Shown piece after piece: positions 1 through 13,440 of a DNA stretch of 64,000 nucleotides (positions within the stretch are counted from its first letter, which is position 1; the number at the start of each line of letters is the position of its first letter). The notes beneath the pieces are model-generated. The model was not told the DNA's origin, searched no databases, and saw only the letters and a program-made list of their open reading frames with translations. Source of the stretch: Lepidodermella squamata (Eukaryota; Gastrotricha). The stretch spans positions 1,426,001 through 1,490,000 of the forward strand of contig JBLDXI010000010.1 in NCBI GenBank assembly GCA_047495785.1, written 5' to 3'. The translations under genes and the position numbers were made by a program.

Positions 1-3000
1 AGAGACATTGCAGTGTAATTTCCCCCGAATGGTCCACTGGTGTAGATTGGCTCTCGTGACATCTCCCCATTGACTTGATTAACAGATTTTGCATCATTCG
101 CAGCGTAGTCTGCCGTGAGAGGCCAGTAGGCGATCAAAGAAGGATATGCATCGAAAACACCAGAAATGTATGTGCGATTTATCGATTCTAGAAAGAAAGT
201 GAGCTACAATGGGTTTCATATTCCAATGACATACTTATATCACAACTAGGACCAGTCCATCCAGCATCGCAAGAACACACATTGTCCCCGACACAAATCC
301 CATTCCCGCAATTATTGCAATTACCTATGATAAGAGATAAGCTGAGAAAATAATGACATCAATAGAATGAATTTACGAGCGAAAAGTCGGCATATTCCTT
401 TCAACTTTATCAGCTCGTCGATAGTCAAGGCTTTGGAGTGAACTGATCCACAGGCTATTTCACCACCCCAAGTAATTTGATTCGGATTTACAAAGCTAGA
501 ATTAAAGTTTGAAATAAGACTTGACTGGCAGTGGCTATAACGCTAACCTGTAGCCAAGGTAAAGCTTTTGCGAGGTTATCGGGTTTGTCGCTGGACTATT
601 AGTTGTTGCTGAAAAGTACTCGCCACAATAATATTTCTGAACTTTGTTGACACTGTCGTAAGTGATCGCGACGAATACCCACGTTCGATTCAAGGCACAA
701 TTAGCAGGAGTGCCGCTCCAAGTTTCGGATCCCAAAAGTAACTGGCTGTTGACAACGTACCACAAGTACATAGCATAAGTCCCACTAAGGGCAGCAGGAT
801 TTGATGGGTGGTAAAATTCGTAAATCGGACTTGGCGCTTCTGTTGCGTTGACATAAGCCGCGAAGGTCCATGAGCCGTTGCCAACATTCAGAAGAGCCGA
901 ATTAAACGTTACGTACAGCTTAGGGGTCCCTGTTCCCGTTTGAATAGCAGTTGTAGAGTACCCAAATGGACCATCTGTGTACGTGATGAGGTTGTTGGGA
1001 AAGCCATTCAAAACATTCAAAGTGTCTGAAACGTTGTAGATGTAAGAAAACGGCCAGTAAGCAATGAGACCAGTTTGCGCGTTCAAATTTGAATTAATAT
1101 GAGTTTGATTGATTGGAACTATAATAGAGCTAATAAAGGAGAGATACAGTAGAAAGCAGGAACCTACGTGTATCACAAGTAAATCCTGTCCAGGGCGAGA
1201 CGCATTTGCAAATCCCAGCTCCAATACAAGTTCCGCCGTTTTTGCAGGTAAAACCACTACAATCGACAGAAAATAATCGGCACCAATTTTTTACCCGTAA
1301 CATCTCGGCCACCGTGAGGGCTGATTTGATAACTGATCCACACGCGAAACGACCATCAGCCATCACATTTCCATTATCCCTTGTGCCGAAGTAAATATTG
1401 GGAGCCGAGACAGGGGCGCCGCTCAACTTAAGGTCGGCCTTGAAGTCATCGCCGCAAAAAAGCTTGCCCGTTGTATTTGTGCTGTCGTAGACGATTCCAA
1501 TGAATTGCCAGTTGTTGTCCATAGCACAGTCATGAACTAAACCCGCATTGCCCGTATTCCACCAATGTCTGTTATCAGCAGCACCACTTGGCGTCCACTG
1601 CCACCAATGCATTCGCTCGCTTGAAGCGTCAAAAAAGCTCCAAAGTGGCATAGAGGCTCCAGAGTAAATGTACACCCACATTGAAAGAGTGAACGAAGAC
1701 GTGCCGAAATTGAACTGGGGAGAGCTGTAAGTCGCGAATCGATTTTGAGGTGAGCCGGGCCCAATTTCGACCGAAGTGGCTGATACACCAAAAGGACCGG
1801 TTTTAAATTTGTGAATCGCGTTTGTCGGCGTGCCATGAATCGCAAAGTTATCGCATGCATCTTTGTAGCCATACTCGGCCGACCAAGGCCAATAAGCCAC
1901 CAGGGATGGAATTGTTGCGAATTGCGCCCTTACGTAGTTAATATCGACCATGGCTTGAAATCGCTATGGTTAGTTTGGTCTCTTTAGCTTTGAATAATGC
2001 TTACTTGATCTGCATGAAATTCCAGTGTAGGGTGGTTTGCATTTGCAATATTTGTACCCCACGCAAGTCCCTCCATTCATGCAGCCTCCAGGGCAATAAA
2101 CTGTAATGCACGACCCAAATTCTATCTCATGAGTAATATTCACTTTTCTGACCTGAAAAGTACCGACAAGCATCTTTAACTTCAGTCAGCTGTTGCAATG
2201 TTAGCGCTGCTTTATGCATGGACACACATGCGATTTTCATATCTGACCACCACTCGATATAAGTTACACCAGCCATAGTGTTGTTAGGTCTGCAAAAGCA
2301 GGCGAAACTGTACTACTGCATTCTAAGTATACAGCATGCATACCTATATCCAATTGTTAGATTTGAAGTTGTCCCTGCGTAATTTAAGTGTTGTCTCGTA
2401 GCAACGAAATTAGAGCCGCAAAATATTTGCGATACATAGCCAGCAGCGACATTGAAAGTTACAGCAACAAATTGCCATTGTTGTGTAGTTTGACAGGCTG
2501 TAGTAATATCCGTTCCATAGGGATTCACTGGGTTGAAGAATAAGCTGTTTGTCGCCGGAATTTGAAAGAAATGCGCGCCGACGTCATTACCAGGCGTCGC
2601 GGTGAAATTGTTGAATTGAAATATAGGAAATTGACCCGTGGCCATATTGATGTAACCAGCCCAGGTCCATGATGAGTTGCCCAGAGCGAGCTGACTCGAC
2701 ACAACCGTTACATACCTGCCGGTTTTCATATATATCGCAGTGTTTGGGATCGTGAAAGGGCCTCTTGTGTAGATTGGGGCGGCAGGCGTTGAAATGCCAT
2801 CAATTTTATTCGTAGTTTTTGCATCTTTAACTGCAAAGTCTATTGAGAACGGCCAGTAAGCAATCAAACTCGGCAATTGATCGATAACGGACGAAATTAT
2901 CTGTTGATCGATTTTGGGAGCGGTAGCTAAGCAGAAGCAACAAAGCATAAACGATAACAGGGAACAAACCAATTGAAATTACATATCGAACAAGTATAGC

Positions 3001-3916
3001 CATAGTAAGACGAAGTGCAACTGCACCAGTTGTTCCCTGCACAGGTTCCACCATTGAGACAACTAACCGATGAGCAATTAGCTGAAATATCAGCAGTTAT
3101 TTGGTGTGCATTCAATGGAGCGAAATTTACTGGTGAAAAATCTGCATGAATCTTTCAAAAGCTTCATTTCATCCAGACTCAAAGCTTTCTTGTGAATTGA
3201 TCCGCAACTCGACCAGCCGCTGAAGGTTCCAATAGGGTTATCTCTTGAACAGAAGCTGAAATAACAGAAGCAGCTAAAAGTTGTGACTCAAACCTGTGCC
3301 CTACGTAGATTTTGTTTGAGTAAATCATTCGTGAACCAGGATTTGGCATGACCACAGTTGAGGAAAATTCGTCGTCGCAAAAAAGCTTCACAGTATTTGT
3401 TGCGCTATCATACACAATGCCGATGAATTTGTAGCTGCGAATATTGCAGGCCATTACAAACCACTCCGACCCAGTGGCTCCATTGACACCCAGAACCTTG
3501 TCAGCTGTTTGAGTTACGTAAAAGCCAGTGGTCGTCGACGGTGGTTCGAAGTCGTATTCGAAAATAGGCATTACAGCACTGCTCTCGCTGTCCATGTACT
3601 GAGCATACGTCCAAGACGAGCCGTCGCCAAAGTTTAGCTGGGCGTTATTGACTACGATCCATCTTGTGCTGCTGTATTGAAAACCCCCGTTAGCTTGTTC
3701 AAAGGCACCTGGACCCGCAACCATTGGAGGGACTGATACTGCCCCATCTATAGTGTTATGAGTCTTTGCATCTCCAAGCTGATAAGTTGAATCCCATGGC
3801 CAGTAAGCCAAGCAATAGGGCATAGAATTTAAGGCTGCGTATATCAAATCCTGATCGCATAGGGATGGATTTAACAGAAGTGGGACGATCAGAATAAGAC
3901 CAGCCAACTTGAACAT
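1..3916 (-). CDS. Receptor copy A, 5' part (LamG/EGF ectodomain; 3' end off window)
   Basis: Large secreted or membrane receptor of the tandem family; only the N-terminal half is present. Exons in transcription order: 3294-3916, 3131-3243, 2983-3081, 2344-2926, 2153-2289, 2005-2100, 1168-1953, 548-1118, 377-495, 235-324, 1-187 (runs off the edge). All junctions are GT-AG and introns are 46-62 bp. The ATG at 3916 opens a hydrophobic signal peptide ending near NPSLC. Order: LamG1 (motif YCLAYWPWDSTY), EGF1, LamG2, EGF2, LamG3 fused with EGF3 in one exon, LamG4, EGF4, start of LamG5. The LamG units share a core of the AYWPLS...GPFG type and a C-terminal block ending in a Cys before the next EGF. 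LamG1 is split by an intron after GHR, as in D, E and F but not B and C. The ligand is unknown. By homology to B, the missing part should hold the EGF run, ShKT, CCP, membrane helix and tail. The start lies only 597 bp from the end of B. Confidence 0.88.
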
Positions 3917-4513
3917 TCTCGGAGGCGGATATAAGCCAACTAAGTAAACTGAGTAAACTACGCCGCTACTTCTCTAAGTCAGTCGTCAATTATTAATACG
4001 TCGTCTAGTTGATGAATGGATATAGCCAACTGATAATTCGGCATTATTTGATCGATATCTAACCTTTTATTTACCTTGCTTTTGTCTAAATTTGTCAACG
4101 CCATGATGCATGAAAATAGCCCAATCGTGAAGCCAGCTTAGCAATATATTATTGTTCGATTGACTGATTGAATTGAAAAGTGCCATTCGCGCTTGAGGAC
4201 TTCTAACACTTTATGTCGTCGTAGTGGAATGATTCGAAAACTTGCACGGTTTAGAGTAACGTGATGTGAAATGTTGGTTCAAACCTGTATTCATAGGATT
4301 TCTTTTCCATGAATAAAGAGAATTACCGAAAATTTAATGTAATAAATGTACTTGTTCCAGGACATTTCTTTTTTTTTTATTTCTAATTGAGGCGGGATTT
4401 TTTCTAATCTAAACACTTGCCACATTTCAACACTCGGAATTAGCAAATGGTTCTGCTAAAAGTATCGAAAGTCTATTAAATGAACCCCTGAAGGTCATCG
4501 AGAATTATCGATT
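3917..4513. other. A-B intergenic interval
   Basis: A 597-bp gap between the stop of B and the start of A. It must contain B's 3' UTR and A's promoter. I see no ORF with family similarity, no repeat and no mobile element. An A/T-rich tract near 4370-4385 carries a poly(A) signal for B. Confidence 0.6.
4376..4381 (-). terminator. Candidate poly(A) signal of copy B
   Basis: AATAAA on the minus strand, about 135 nt past the TAG stop of B at 4514. It is the nearest canonical hexamer downstream of the stop and still leaves more than 450 bp for the promoter of A. A second AATAAA near 4067 is further away. Confidence 0.45.
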
Positions 4514-7500
4514 CTACGAACTGGTTTCATCAAGGCCCTCCGGAACGTCCATTTCCCCATCGACGTGAAGGGTATGCCTTGAGGTCGTCGACATAGGCCT
4601 TGGTTCTTCCAAAGGGTTTGCGATAACGCCATCCAGTTTCGCATTATTCAAGTAACCAGCTGCTGCTAGTCGTTCCTCCTCTTTTGTCTTTTCAATATTT
4701 TGCAGGAACTCTTCAGCCGCAAAACGATTCCTGACCTTGGCTCGAAGTTGCTTTAGCTCACGAGTTCGACTCTTGTCGCGAAAATACTTCGTCATATGGG
4801 CCCAGTTATGCCGCAGTTTTTTCAGATCTCTCGATAGCGTGACATAATCCAAGCATACGATGATTCCGATGAAGAACGCCAAAATGCCTAGAACTGTTGT
4901 CGCAGTTGCAACTGCGGTAGAAGATTCGTAAGTTTTTGGCTTCGCAGCAGCTTTGGCACTGGAGAGGAGTTTATTCAAACTGCAGTAAAGGGGCTGCTTG
5001 TCCCAAGTTGAATTTTCATTGCATCTCCAATAGGCATAAATGCTGGACTGATTAGGGCTCGGCTCATATCCTTGGTTCCAATCGCATTCAAACGCTACAA
5101 TGTCGTTATAAAGAATTGTGTCGATTTCGGATGAAGCGTTCAATATGCGATACGAAGATATTTCGAAGTTTTGCGGCATTTCGCAGCTTACATCTAAAAG
5201 CAACAAATTATATAGGCTTAGCCTGAAATTACAGAGTTATTACACAGGCAGGATAGGGTGTTTGTTGACCAATAACCAGATTCCAAACACATATTGACCA
5301 CTTGATGTACGGGAGTGCCCTCAGTCCCGGGTTGTATGTATAAACTAGCAGCCCCAACCACGCATTGCATCGTGTAAGTATCACCGTAATAATAAATTCC
5401 ACTTTTTCTGTCGATAATTACAGCATTTTGTTCTTCCGTCGGACTTCGACACGTGACACCTGAATAAATAGTGCAATAGCTCGATGAAAGTAACAGATTT
5501 GCATTGAGTTTACTTGAGCACCGCGGTTGGTCGATAGGAGTCCATGTTCCGTTTGCTTGGCAAGTTTTTGTGAAGTAGCTGATGGAGACATCAGGCTTGT
5601 AGCCAGGGTTGCAGCTGTAGGATGCAACACCTCCAGTTTGATTCACGGAGACGTTGAAGTAAGTGTTTATCCCAATAACAAGCGATTTGCATGGCGGAAC
5701 TGTGAATTATACCGTTTTCATGTAGAAGGTATAGGGAGTTAATATCGTAACTTACGGCCGCACTGTGGGATTCCGTCCATCCAGCTCCATCCTGTTGGGG
5801 CTGAGAAAGTACACTTTGCTTTGCCAGTAGTCGAACCGGTCATATTGAAACCCGAATTACAACTGTACTGGACAATATCGCTTTTGTAAAAATTAGGGTC
5901 ACTCGTGAAGTTGACGAAGTAAGCGTTGTAGAGTTCAGGTGGGTTTGGGCAAGGCGTGGTGAGACATTTAGGCCTCTTCGCATTGATCATGAGCCAATTA
6001 CCTGAGGTGTCATTTTTTGTGAAAGGGTCGCAAACATGCATCGCAGTGTCTCCTGGTGCCTCAGCTATAAATCCTTTGTCACAAACCATGATTGCTGATT
6101 GCATGTACCCTGCCAAGCCATTGAACGAAGATAAGGGACGAGCTGCGAGAGACCAATTCGAGTTCGGTGCCAGAGAGATTCCTAGAGGGATGCCCGAGCA
6201 GTTGTTCGCTGGGTTCAGTCTCCTGCCACATGTGTACGGGCAGGTATCTCTTGTTTCAGAACTTTTTTCGCAAAAACCCTGTGCAGCCATATCGCCACAT
6301 GTGCAGTTTTGATCTGAAGACAGTTCCGAGTCGACATCGCACTCACAAGTCGCCCATTTCGTGCAGCTTGCTTGGCAAGATGGCCACATGAAGCCAGGAT
6401 TGGAAAGGCAACTGCCCTGATCTCTCCAGGTCTGGCAGATCGGACCAATGTCGGTTTTCGGCTTCAAACATAGCGTTCGAGATGTGTATGGTGTGCACAC
6501 GTCCGGGGAGGAGCAGTAAAATCCTGTTCTGCATGTCGGCGTACACAAATCTGTCAGAAAAAGTACGAAATCATCAGACTTCTATGATCCTAATGTCAAC
6601 CTTACATTCATCGCATATTTGACCAGTGCGCGTAGCGGTGCATTGGCATTTATCAGGCCCGATACAAGTACCACCATTTATACAATCAGGGTTGCAAATC
6701 GCTAAAAGAAGGATTTTTAAAAGGATTGCAAAGAATTGAGCCCATTTTCTCACGTGTTTGACATCGAGATCCGGTCCAACCCGCAGCACATTGACATGTC
6801 CAGTCAGTCAAACAAGTAGCTCCATTTTGACATTGTGGTGTACAGATAGCTGCACAAAAATTGCTAATTAAATTTCGCAGAAGAACACAAGTTTAATGCC
6901 TACCATTCTCACAGATAGATCCAGTTCGGTTCGATGGGCATTGACACGTATTCGGATTTATGCACGTTCCTCCATTTGTACAGTTAGGATTGCAAACAGC
7001 TGATAAAAGATGAAAAATTATGTGTCGAAATGTATTCTTCGCTGCATTTGACTACTCACGTGTTTGGCATTTGGGGCCACGCCATTGCGAGGTACATTGG
7101 CACGTCCAATCTGTCAAGCAAGTCCCTCCATTTTGGCATTGGGGTGTGCAAATAGCTATAAATTCGACAATTGTATACTACGCTAGGCATTCCAGAAATT
7201 ATCTCACCGTTTTCACAAATGGAGCCAGTACGATTTGATGGGCAGGTGCATTGATTCGGCGCAGTGCATATGCCGCCATTCGTGCAATCAGGATTGCAAA
7301 CAGCTAAAAGGTAATAATATGTTTTTCGTGCATGCATTTTTTGTGAATCTCATAGATTTACGGATATCGCATCTAGCTCCGCGCCATTGAGACGTACATC
7401 CACAAGTCCAGTTGGTCAAACACGTGGCCCCATTCAGGCAATTCGGTGTGCAAATTGCTAGTACATTTGGATTGATCACCGTATGCTGGTTAAAACGTTA

Positions 7501-10500
7501 TTCATACCATTTTCACAGGCAAGTCCTGTTCGGTTAGACGGGCAGGAACAATTGTTGGGAGCTATGCATGTTCCTCCATATACGCATGCCGGCGAACAAA
7601 CAGCTGTAGAAAGAGTAATTCATCATAATTCTATGAGTTGGTGAGCCATACGTGTTTGGCACTGCGCTCCAGACCAAGTACTCGGGCATTGGCAGGTTCT
7701 GTCGAGCTTGCACGTACCTCCATTTTGACACTCAGGCGTGCAAACAGCTATGATTAAATCGGATAAAATAATATAGAATTTTTATTGGCAATTTACGTAT
7801 CGAACAATCCTGGCCTGTCCAAAGAGAGGTGCAGGCGCAGTAATCTGCTCCCGCACAAGAGCCGCCGTTCTTGCAAGTGACCGTGGGACAGCCGACGTAA
7901 AACATGCGGCAGAAGTCTTTAACTTTCAGCAGCTCAGCAAGAGTTAGCTCCCGTGAAAATACAGAGACGCATGCGAAGTCGGAATTTCCTTGAGATTGAG
8001 CATTCACCGTCACCCTTTATTATTTTGGTATTTTTGGGATTCAGTTACTTCGAAACTGGGAAAATTCCTACCTTCTACCAATGGCGAGCCAATCAGACGT
8101 TGGTGGTTGGTTAGCGTACGTTACGTTAGCAATAAGAGAGTCGTTGCAATACATTCTAAAGATTTTCGTCGTTGCGTTGTAAGCGACCGCAACAAACTGC
8201 CAGCGGTTAAGTATCATGCATGAGTTGTTAGTGTACGAATTGGTCATAGAATTGAACCACAGCACGTTGCTCTGCTGCGCCATCCATAGATGCGTTAAAA
8301 CTGTTGTATTCGGAACAGAAAATTCTAATAATGGAGTTTGGGGGGCAAGATAACACTTCGCCCAAAGCGCAAGCGTGAACGAGTTGCCGGGATTAACCCT
8401 CGAATCGCGGATCGAAACGAATCGATCTGTGCCAGATGTAGCCGGCGCCAATCGAACGGCTGTGTATGCCCCTCCGAAAGGTCCGGATGCATAAATCGGG
8501 TCCCTGGAGAACTCGCCATCGATTGGATTAGTCGACTTGGCGTCGCTCGCACCGTAGTCAGCCGAAAGTGGCCAGTACGCAAGAAGGCCAGAAAACGAAT
8601 TCAAGGTGGCCGAGATAAAAGTAGTTAATACGACCTCTGAAACCATTCAAATTATGTTTCGCAAGTAGTAGGCTCAGGTCTTACTTGTGTCGCAAGTTGG
8701 TCCTGTCATACCAGGTGGGCAAGCGCACACGTCATTGCCAACACATGTACCTCCGTTGCAGGAAATGGAACATTTCACTTATTTCACAGAGAGAATGAAA
8801 TTAAAAGATTTAGGAGGTTTAAAATTTAGGTATGATTACCAGCAAATAAACGGCAAATACCCTTCAATTCTATGACTTCATCCATCGACAGAGCTTTCGC
8901 GTGAACTGACGCACATGCGAACCTCCCATCCCAGTTTATTTGCGTTGGATGGACATAGCTAATAATTCAGCAATGAGAACTATTTTGCAATTTACTGTAA
9001 ATAATCAAGAGCTAACCTGAATCCGAGGTACAAAGTTGATGACATTAACGGGGCTGAAGTGGCTGTGTAAGTCGTTGAGCTGAATGTATCGTCACAGTAG
9101 TATCTCTGAACCTTCGTATTGCTGTCATACGTAACAGCGACGAACACCCATTTATTCATGACAGTGCACGCAGCAGCCAGCCCACTTGGAGAAGCAGTGC
9201 TCAGAAGCAGCTGATTATTGGCACTGTGCCACAGATATGTGGCGTATGTCCCGCTGCTAGCCGCGGGATTGGATGAATGCAAATATTCGAAAATTGGCTC
9301 GGGGGCCGAAACAGCATAAATATAGGCAGCCAACGTCCAGGAATTTGCATTCAAATTCAAATTTGACGACTGGAATGTTACATAGCAATTAGGAGTGCCC
9401 AAACCAGCTTGGATAGATGTATCAGAGTATCCGAATGGCCCGACAGCATAGGTTAAAATGTTCGACGGAGATGCAGAGATCGTGTAAACCTTGGCGATGT
9501 CAGTAGCTTGAAAGTCCTCCGACAAAGGCCAGTAAGCAACAATTCCGGTCTGAGATTGTATTGTAGCTGCGATGTAAGTGTTGTTGATCGGCACTGTCAA
9601 TAGAATAATGAAGACGTGGTAATGATATTTCGAAAGGTCAACTCACGCGAATCACACAAAGATCCTGTCCAAGGGGATGGGCATTTACAGATTCCAGCCC
9701 CGACACATGTTCCACCATTCTGGCAGGTAAATCCACTGCACGTTACTGAGAAGAATCGACACCAGTTTTTGACTTGATTCATTTCAGCGGTGGTCAGGGC
9801 TTTTTGAAATATCGAAGCACAGGCAAATTTAGCATCAGCAGGTTGGGTGAAGGCCCGGTTACCCAGAAGGAATGAATCGCTTGAAGACGGCGAACTTGGG
9901 ACATTGACGATAACCCCTTGTGTAAGAAACTGATCGCCGCAAAACAGCTGCTGTGTTCTTGTCGCGTTGTCATAGACAATGCCAATGTACTGCCAGTTAT
10001 TGACCATCGCACAAGAGCCCATGGAACCCCCTGAGCCAGCTCCATTGAACCAGAGCATGTTCGCAGCATTGTACATCCAAAAGTGCATCATCGCAGTTCC
10101 AGATACGTGAAACTCAATTAACGGCATTGAACTTCCGCTGTTGACATTCACCCATACTCCGATGGTGAATGAATTTGAGCCCATTGATAGAGCGGCTGAA
10201 GTGAATGTTCCATAACGTGGCTGCGGCGTTCCAGTACCAGCTTCATATGAGGTACTGGCCACTCCGAAAGGGCCAGCCTGAAATTTGTGGACAGAAGTCG
10301 AAAGTACACCATTAATTCCAGCCAAGGTGGCATCTTTCAATTCATAGTCAACAGACAGCGGCCAATAAGCTATAAGTGACGGGAACAAGGCGAATTGAGA
10401 TCTCACGTAAGAAATATCGACCATTGCTATGACAATTGATACGTTTGATAAGTTTGATTAATTCAAGTCAAGATAAATTTACTTGATCTACACGCGTTTC

Positions 10501-12472
10501 CTGTATATGGCGGCGTACATTTGCAGATATTGTAGCCAATGCAAGTTCCGCCATTCAAACATCCCAGTGGGCAGTTTGCTGCGACGATAACAATATTATA
10601 AGTAAGCTCATACATGGGGACAGGGGATCTAGGGCCTAGATCTATCATCCCCATCCCTTATTGTATGGGATGAGGAATTAGCTTAGATGAAAACAAACAG
10701 TTCCACTCGGGAATTTACCTGAAAATAACTTGCAGGTATCGCGCACATCTATTAACTGAGCGGCCGTGAGAGCAGCAGAGTGAAAGGAAACACAAGCCAT
10801 TTTCACATCTGAGAACGACTCGCCGGCAGGGCTCCCAAAGAGCTTGGATGGGGCTCTGAAAACAATACATCTTAAAATTAGGAATAAGAATAGGTTATGA
10901 GTGTTATACCGATAACCTAGAGACAGCCAAGCACTCGTGGCGGGATAGTTTCCTAGTGTCTGCGTTGCTCCGAAATTCGATCCGCAAAATAAACGCAGCG
11001 TTTGAGATGTTGAAGTTTTTGTGTAAACATATGCGACGAATTGCCACTCTTGAGACAGCTGGCACGACTCAGTGTAACCTCCTGTATGAGGGTTCATCGG
11101 AGTGTAGTAAACTACGTCGGCTGAGTTTTGAAATGCGTGAAAGCCCATCGTAGTCGTGGGGTCAGTGAAATTGTTGAATGCGAAAAACGGCAGGAGTGCA
11201 ACAGTCACAAAATTGACGTAACCAGCCAAGGTCCAAGACGATGCGCCCATCGCTAGTTGGGTTGACATTATAGAGATCAATTTTCCCGAGTTGATATATG
11301 AAGCAGTGCCCGGTGTGAGAAAAGGTCCTATTGCGTAAACAGGAGTTGCCGGGGTCGAAACGCCATCGATTTTATTTGATGGTTTTGCGTCTCTCGCTGC
11401 GTAATTGCTTGTCAGAGGCCAGTAGCCGACAAGGTTTGGCATAGTTGCTAATCGGGCTTCAATGTAACTCGTATCGATTGAAGCTGAATAGGCTGAAATG
11501 AAGATGAGGAAAAGGTCCTTGGCTGTGGTTACCAAAAGTGCTTACTTTGGCTGCAAGTAGAGCCATAGTAAGGCGCCGGGCATTTACAGATATTATAGCC
11601 AGCACAAACTCCGCCATTTACGCAGGAAACACTCGGACATGAGGCTGATGGTAAGAGAAAATGTCAATTTGTTAATGCAGTAAAAACGGTGACAGCGATA
11701 GTATTTGAGGAATCAACTTACTGTAAAAGGCTCTGCACGCCTCCCTGACTTCGATCATCTCGTCTAAAGTGAGCGCACTTTTGTAGAACGAGCCACACGT
11801 TACTCTTCCTGTAGCTGTAGCTGTACTAGTAGTGCCCGGTGAATCTCTTCGGCCGTTGTAGATTTTATTAGTGAAAATCATCTGAGTCGCAGGGATTGGA
11901 ACCGCAGAGCCTGCTGAAAATGAGTCAAGGCAGAACAGTTTGATGGTGTTAGCATCTTTGTCGTAAACGATGCCGATAAAAACGTATTCAGCCATGTTGC
12001 AATACATGGTTACCCATTCGGAGCCGGTTCCGCCATTAACACCAATTATATGGGTTCCAGTTTGCATGTAGTAGAATCCGTAAGTCGCAGGCGCAGGTGG
12101 GTCGTCCCATTCCAAGAACGGCATGTTATACCGATCATCTGTATCTCGAAACTCAGTGTAAGTCCACGATGAACCGTCTCCGAAATTCAGCTGAGCACTA
12201 TTGATGACTAACCATGAACTGCTTGAAAATCCAAAACCAGCGTTATTTTGCTGAAATGCACCCTTTTGATTTGCTGTCAGTGATCCAGACGAGGCAGTGC
12301 TGGTGATTTTGTTGTGATTTTTGGCATCGTTGCCTAGGTAAGTACTGTCCCACGGCCAATAAGCTAAGCAGTAAGGCAGCGATGTTAGAGTAGCAAAGAC
12401 AACGTCAGTCTCAGCCGCTACAACGCTTGAGAAGACGAGCAACACAACGATCACTATTAACCTTCTTTCCAT
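4514..12472 (-). CDS. Receptor copy B: 5 LamG, 13 EGF, 2 ShKT, 5 CCP, TM (complete)
   Basis: Complete type I membrane protein of 2220 aa; the 23 exons sum to 6663 nt. Exons: 11722-12472, 11546-11644, 10910-11492, 10719-10855, 10483-10578, 9647-10426, 9017-9593, 8840-8958, 8685-8777, 8072-8636, 7797-8014, 7652-7747, 7508-7603, 7362-7457, 7208-7303, 7060-7155, 6904-6999, 6754-6849, 6606-6701, 5756-6550, 5514-5699, 5244-5459, 4514-5193. Approximate residues: signal peptide 1-20, LamG1 21-250, EGF1 251-283, LamG2 284-523, EGF2 524-555, LamG3/EGF3 556-815, LamG4 816-1047, EGF4 1048-1078, LamG5/EGF5 1079-1339, EGF6-13 1340-1595, two ShKT then CCP1-2 1596-1860, CCP3 1861-1922, CCP4 1923-1994, CCP5 to about 2064, transmembrane helix about 2087-2110, tail to 2220. 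LamG1 is a single exon, unlike A, D, E and F. The tail has a basic juxtamembrane stretch, a charged probably helical segment, a YLN tripeptide and an NPL..RP motif. The architecture suggests an adhesive or recognition receptor; the ligand is unknown. Confidence 0.9.
6606..7747 (-). repeat. EGF exon run of B: eight 96-nt phase 1-1 exons in four doublets
   Basis: Eight consecutive exons of exactly 96 nt, each beginning and ending in phase 1 and each encoding one six-cysteine EGF module. Two types alternate. The first is TP.CQNG.TC..D.TCQC with W.G. The second is NP.C.NGGTC..PN.C.CPSNRTG. The amplified unit was therefore a pair of exons plus introns, present four times. Symmetric exons let units be added or lost without breaking the frame, so stalk length can vary freely. 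C and D carry the same eight. Confidence 0.85.
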
Positions 12473-12700
12473 GGCGAAAAGGTTTTACCGAATGCGCGGT
12501 TCCGATTATTGAACGCCAACACATTCAAGCTGTTTTGTTTTTAGGGTCTGCGGGACTCGACGCAATAGAAATCAAAACAAAGAGAGTGTTTTCGATGTGC
12601 GTATTATTTATTAATTGCAACTTAGCGCAGAACCAGTAAAACAACGGGGCATGTGAGGACCGATCCATTTTGCGCAACGGAACCATTTAGATGATCAAAT
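12473..12700 (-). promoter_or_regulatory. Conserved upstream block of copy B
   Basis: The region just 5' of B's ATG is recognisably duplicated 5' of C (26737-26950). Shared blocks include tttaccgaatg, tgttttgtttttaggg, tagaaatcaaaacaaagaga and aaaacaacggggca, in the same order. Conservation of noncoding blocks next to the start suggests promoter and 5' UTR sequence carried along with the gene duplication. I cannot place a transcription start. Confidence 0.45.
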
Positions 12701-13440
12701 CAACGCTAACTTGTTTTCTTTAACGAGGCAAGCAAAGAAAGGCTTGCTCGCTCACCCAGTTATTTCGATTTTTCTGATTTCAAATAAAGACCATGGCTCA
12801 CTTGAGATGTAATCTTTCATGGATCAGTGCGTTTTGTTGAAATTACAACCATCTTCGGAAAAATGTAAATCTAAAAATGTTTAATAACATGTCCTAAGCT
12901 TAAACTGAGAAGAAGCTCTTGGCTATCCTCCAAGGGAAAACAGGCTTCGAATAAAACTCAGTTCAACCAAATCATCCTGGCGAATGGCAATGACTGCTTT
13001 CTAAAACTCCACCGAATCTTGAAGTGCGTCGAAACAATCATATGAAGAATTCATTATTTATTAAATTGTTTTGCAGTAGGAAACATTACGCATTCAAGGT
13101 ACGTACTTGGTGCTCTGCGCGATCAATATAGTCGCCTAAAATAAACGTTAATTCGCGTTACACTTCTTATGGCAGCTATTGGAAGACTGGTAATATATAC
13201 CTAATCTTTGTTCTCTCATAGCTGTGGTTCCCAAATTTACTGATGAAATTGATGAGCGAGTGAGAGAAATTTGAGAATTTAATTATAATAAATTCTGAAT
13301 GATAAATGATACCTCCAGTTTCCCCAAACATCAATTTCAACGTATCCAGGCTGTGCCAACTATTTATTCCTATTTAAAGTTATTATTTATTCACTATTTA
13401 TCAGTTTAATGATGCATCTGAACTCTGAACGCTCTGTTAT
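12701..13440. other. B-C intergenic, upstream part
   Basis: No gene recognised. A stretch near 13085-13140 (attca..gtacgtacttggtgc.., then gcgatcaata) has a diverged counterpart at about 27479-27530 in the C-D interval. The duplication unit that made B and C therefore included flanking intergenic DNA. Confidence 0.4.

Noticed and set aside
6606-7747. Regular 96-nt repeats as a CRISPR array
   Set aside because: The repeats are coding EGF exons separated by GT-AG introns in a eukaryotic gene.
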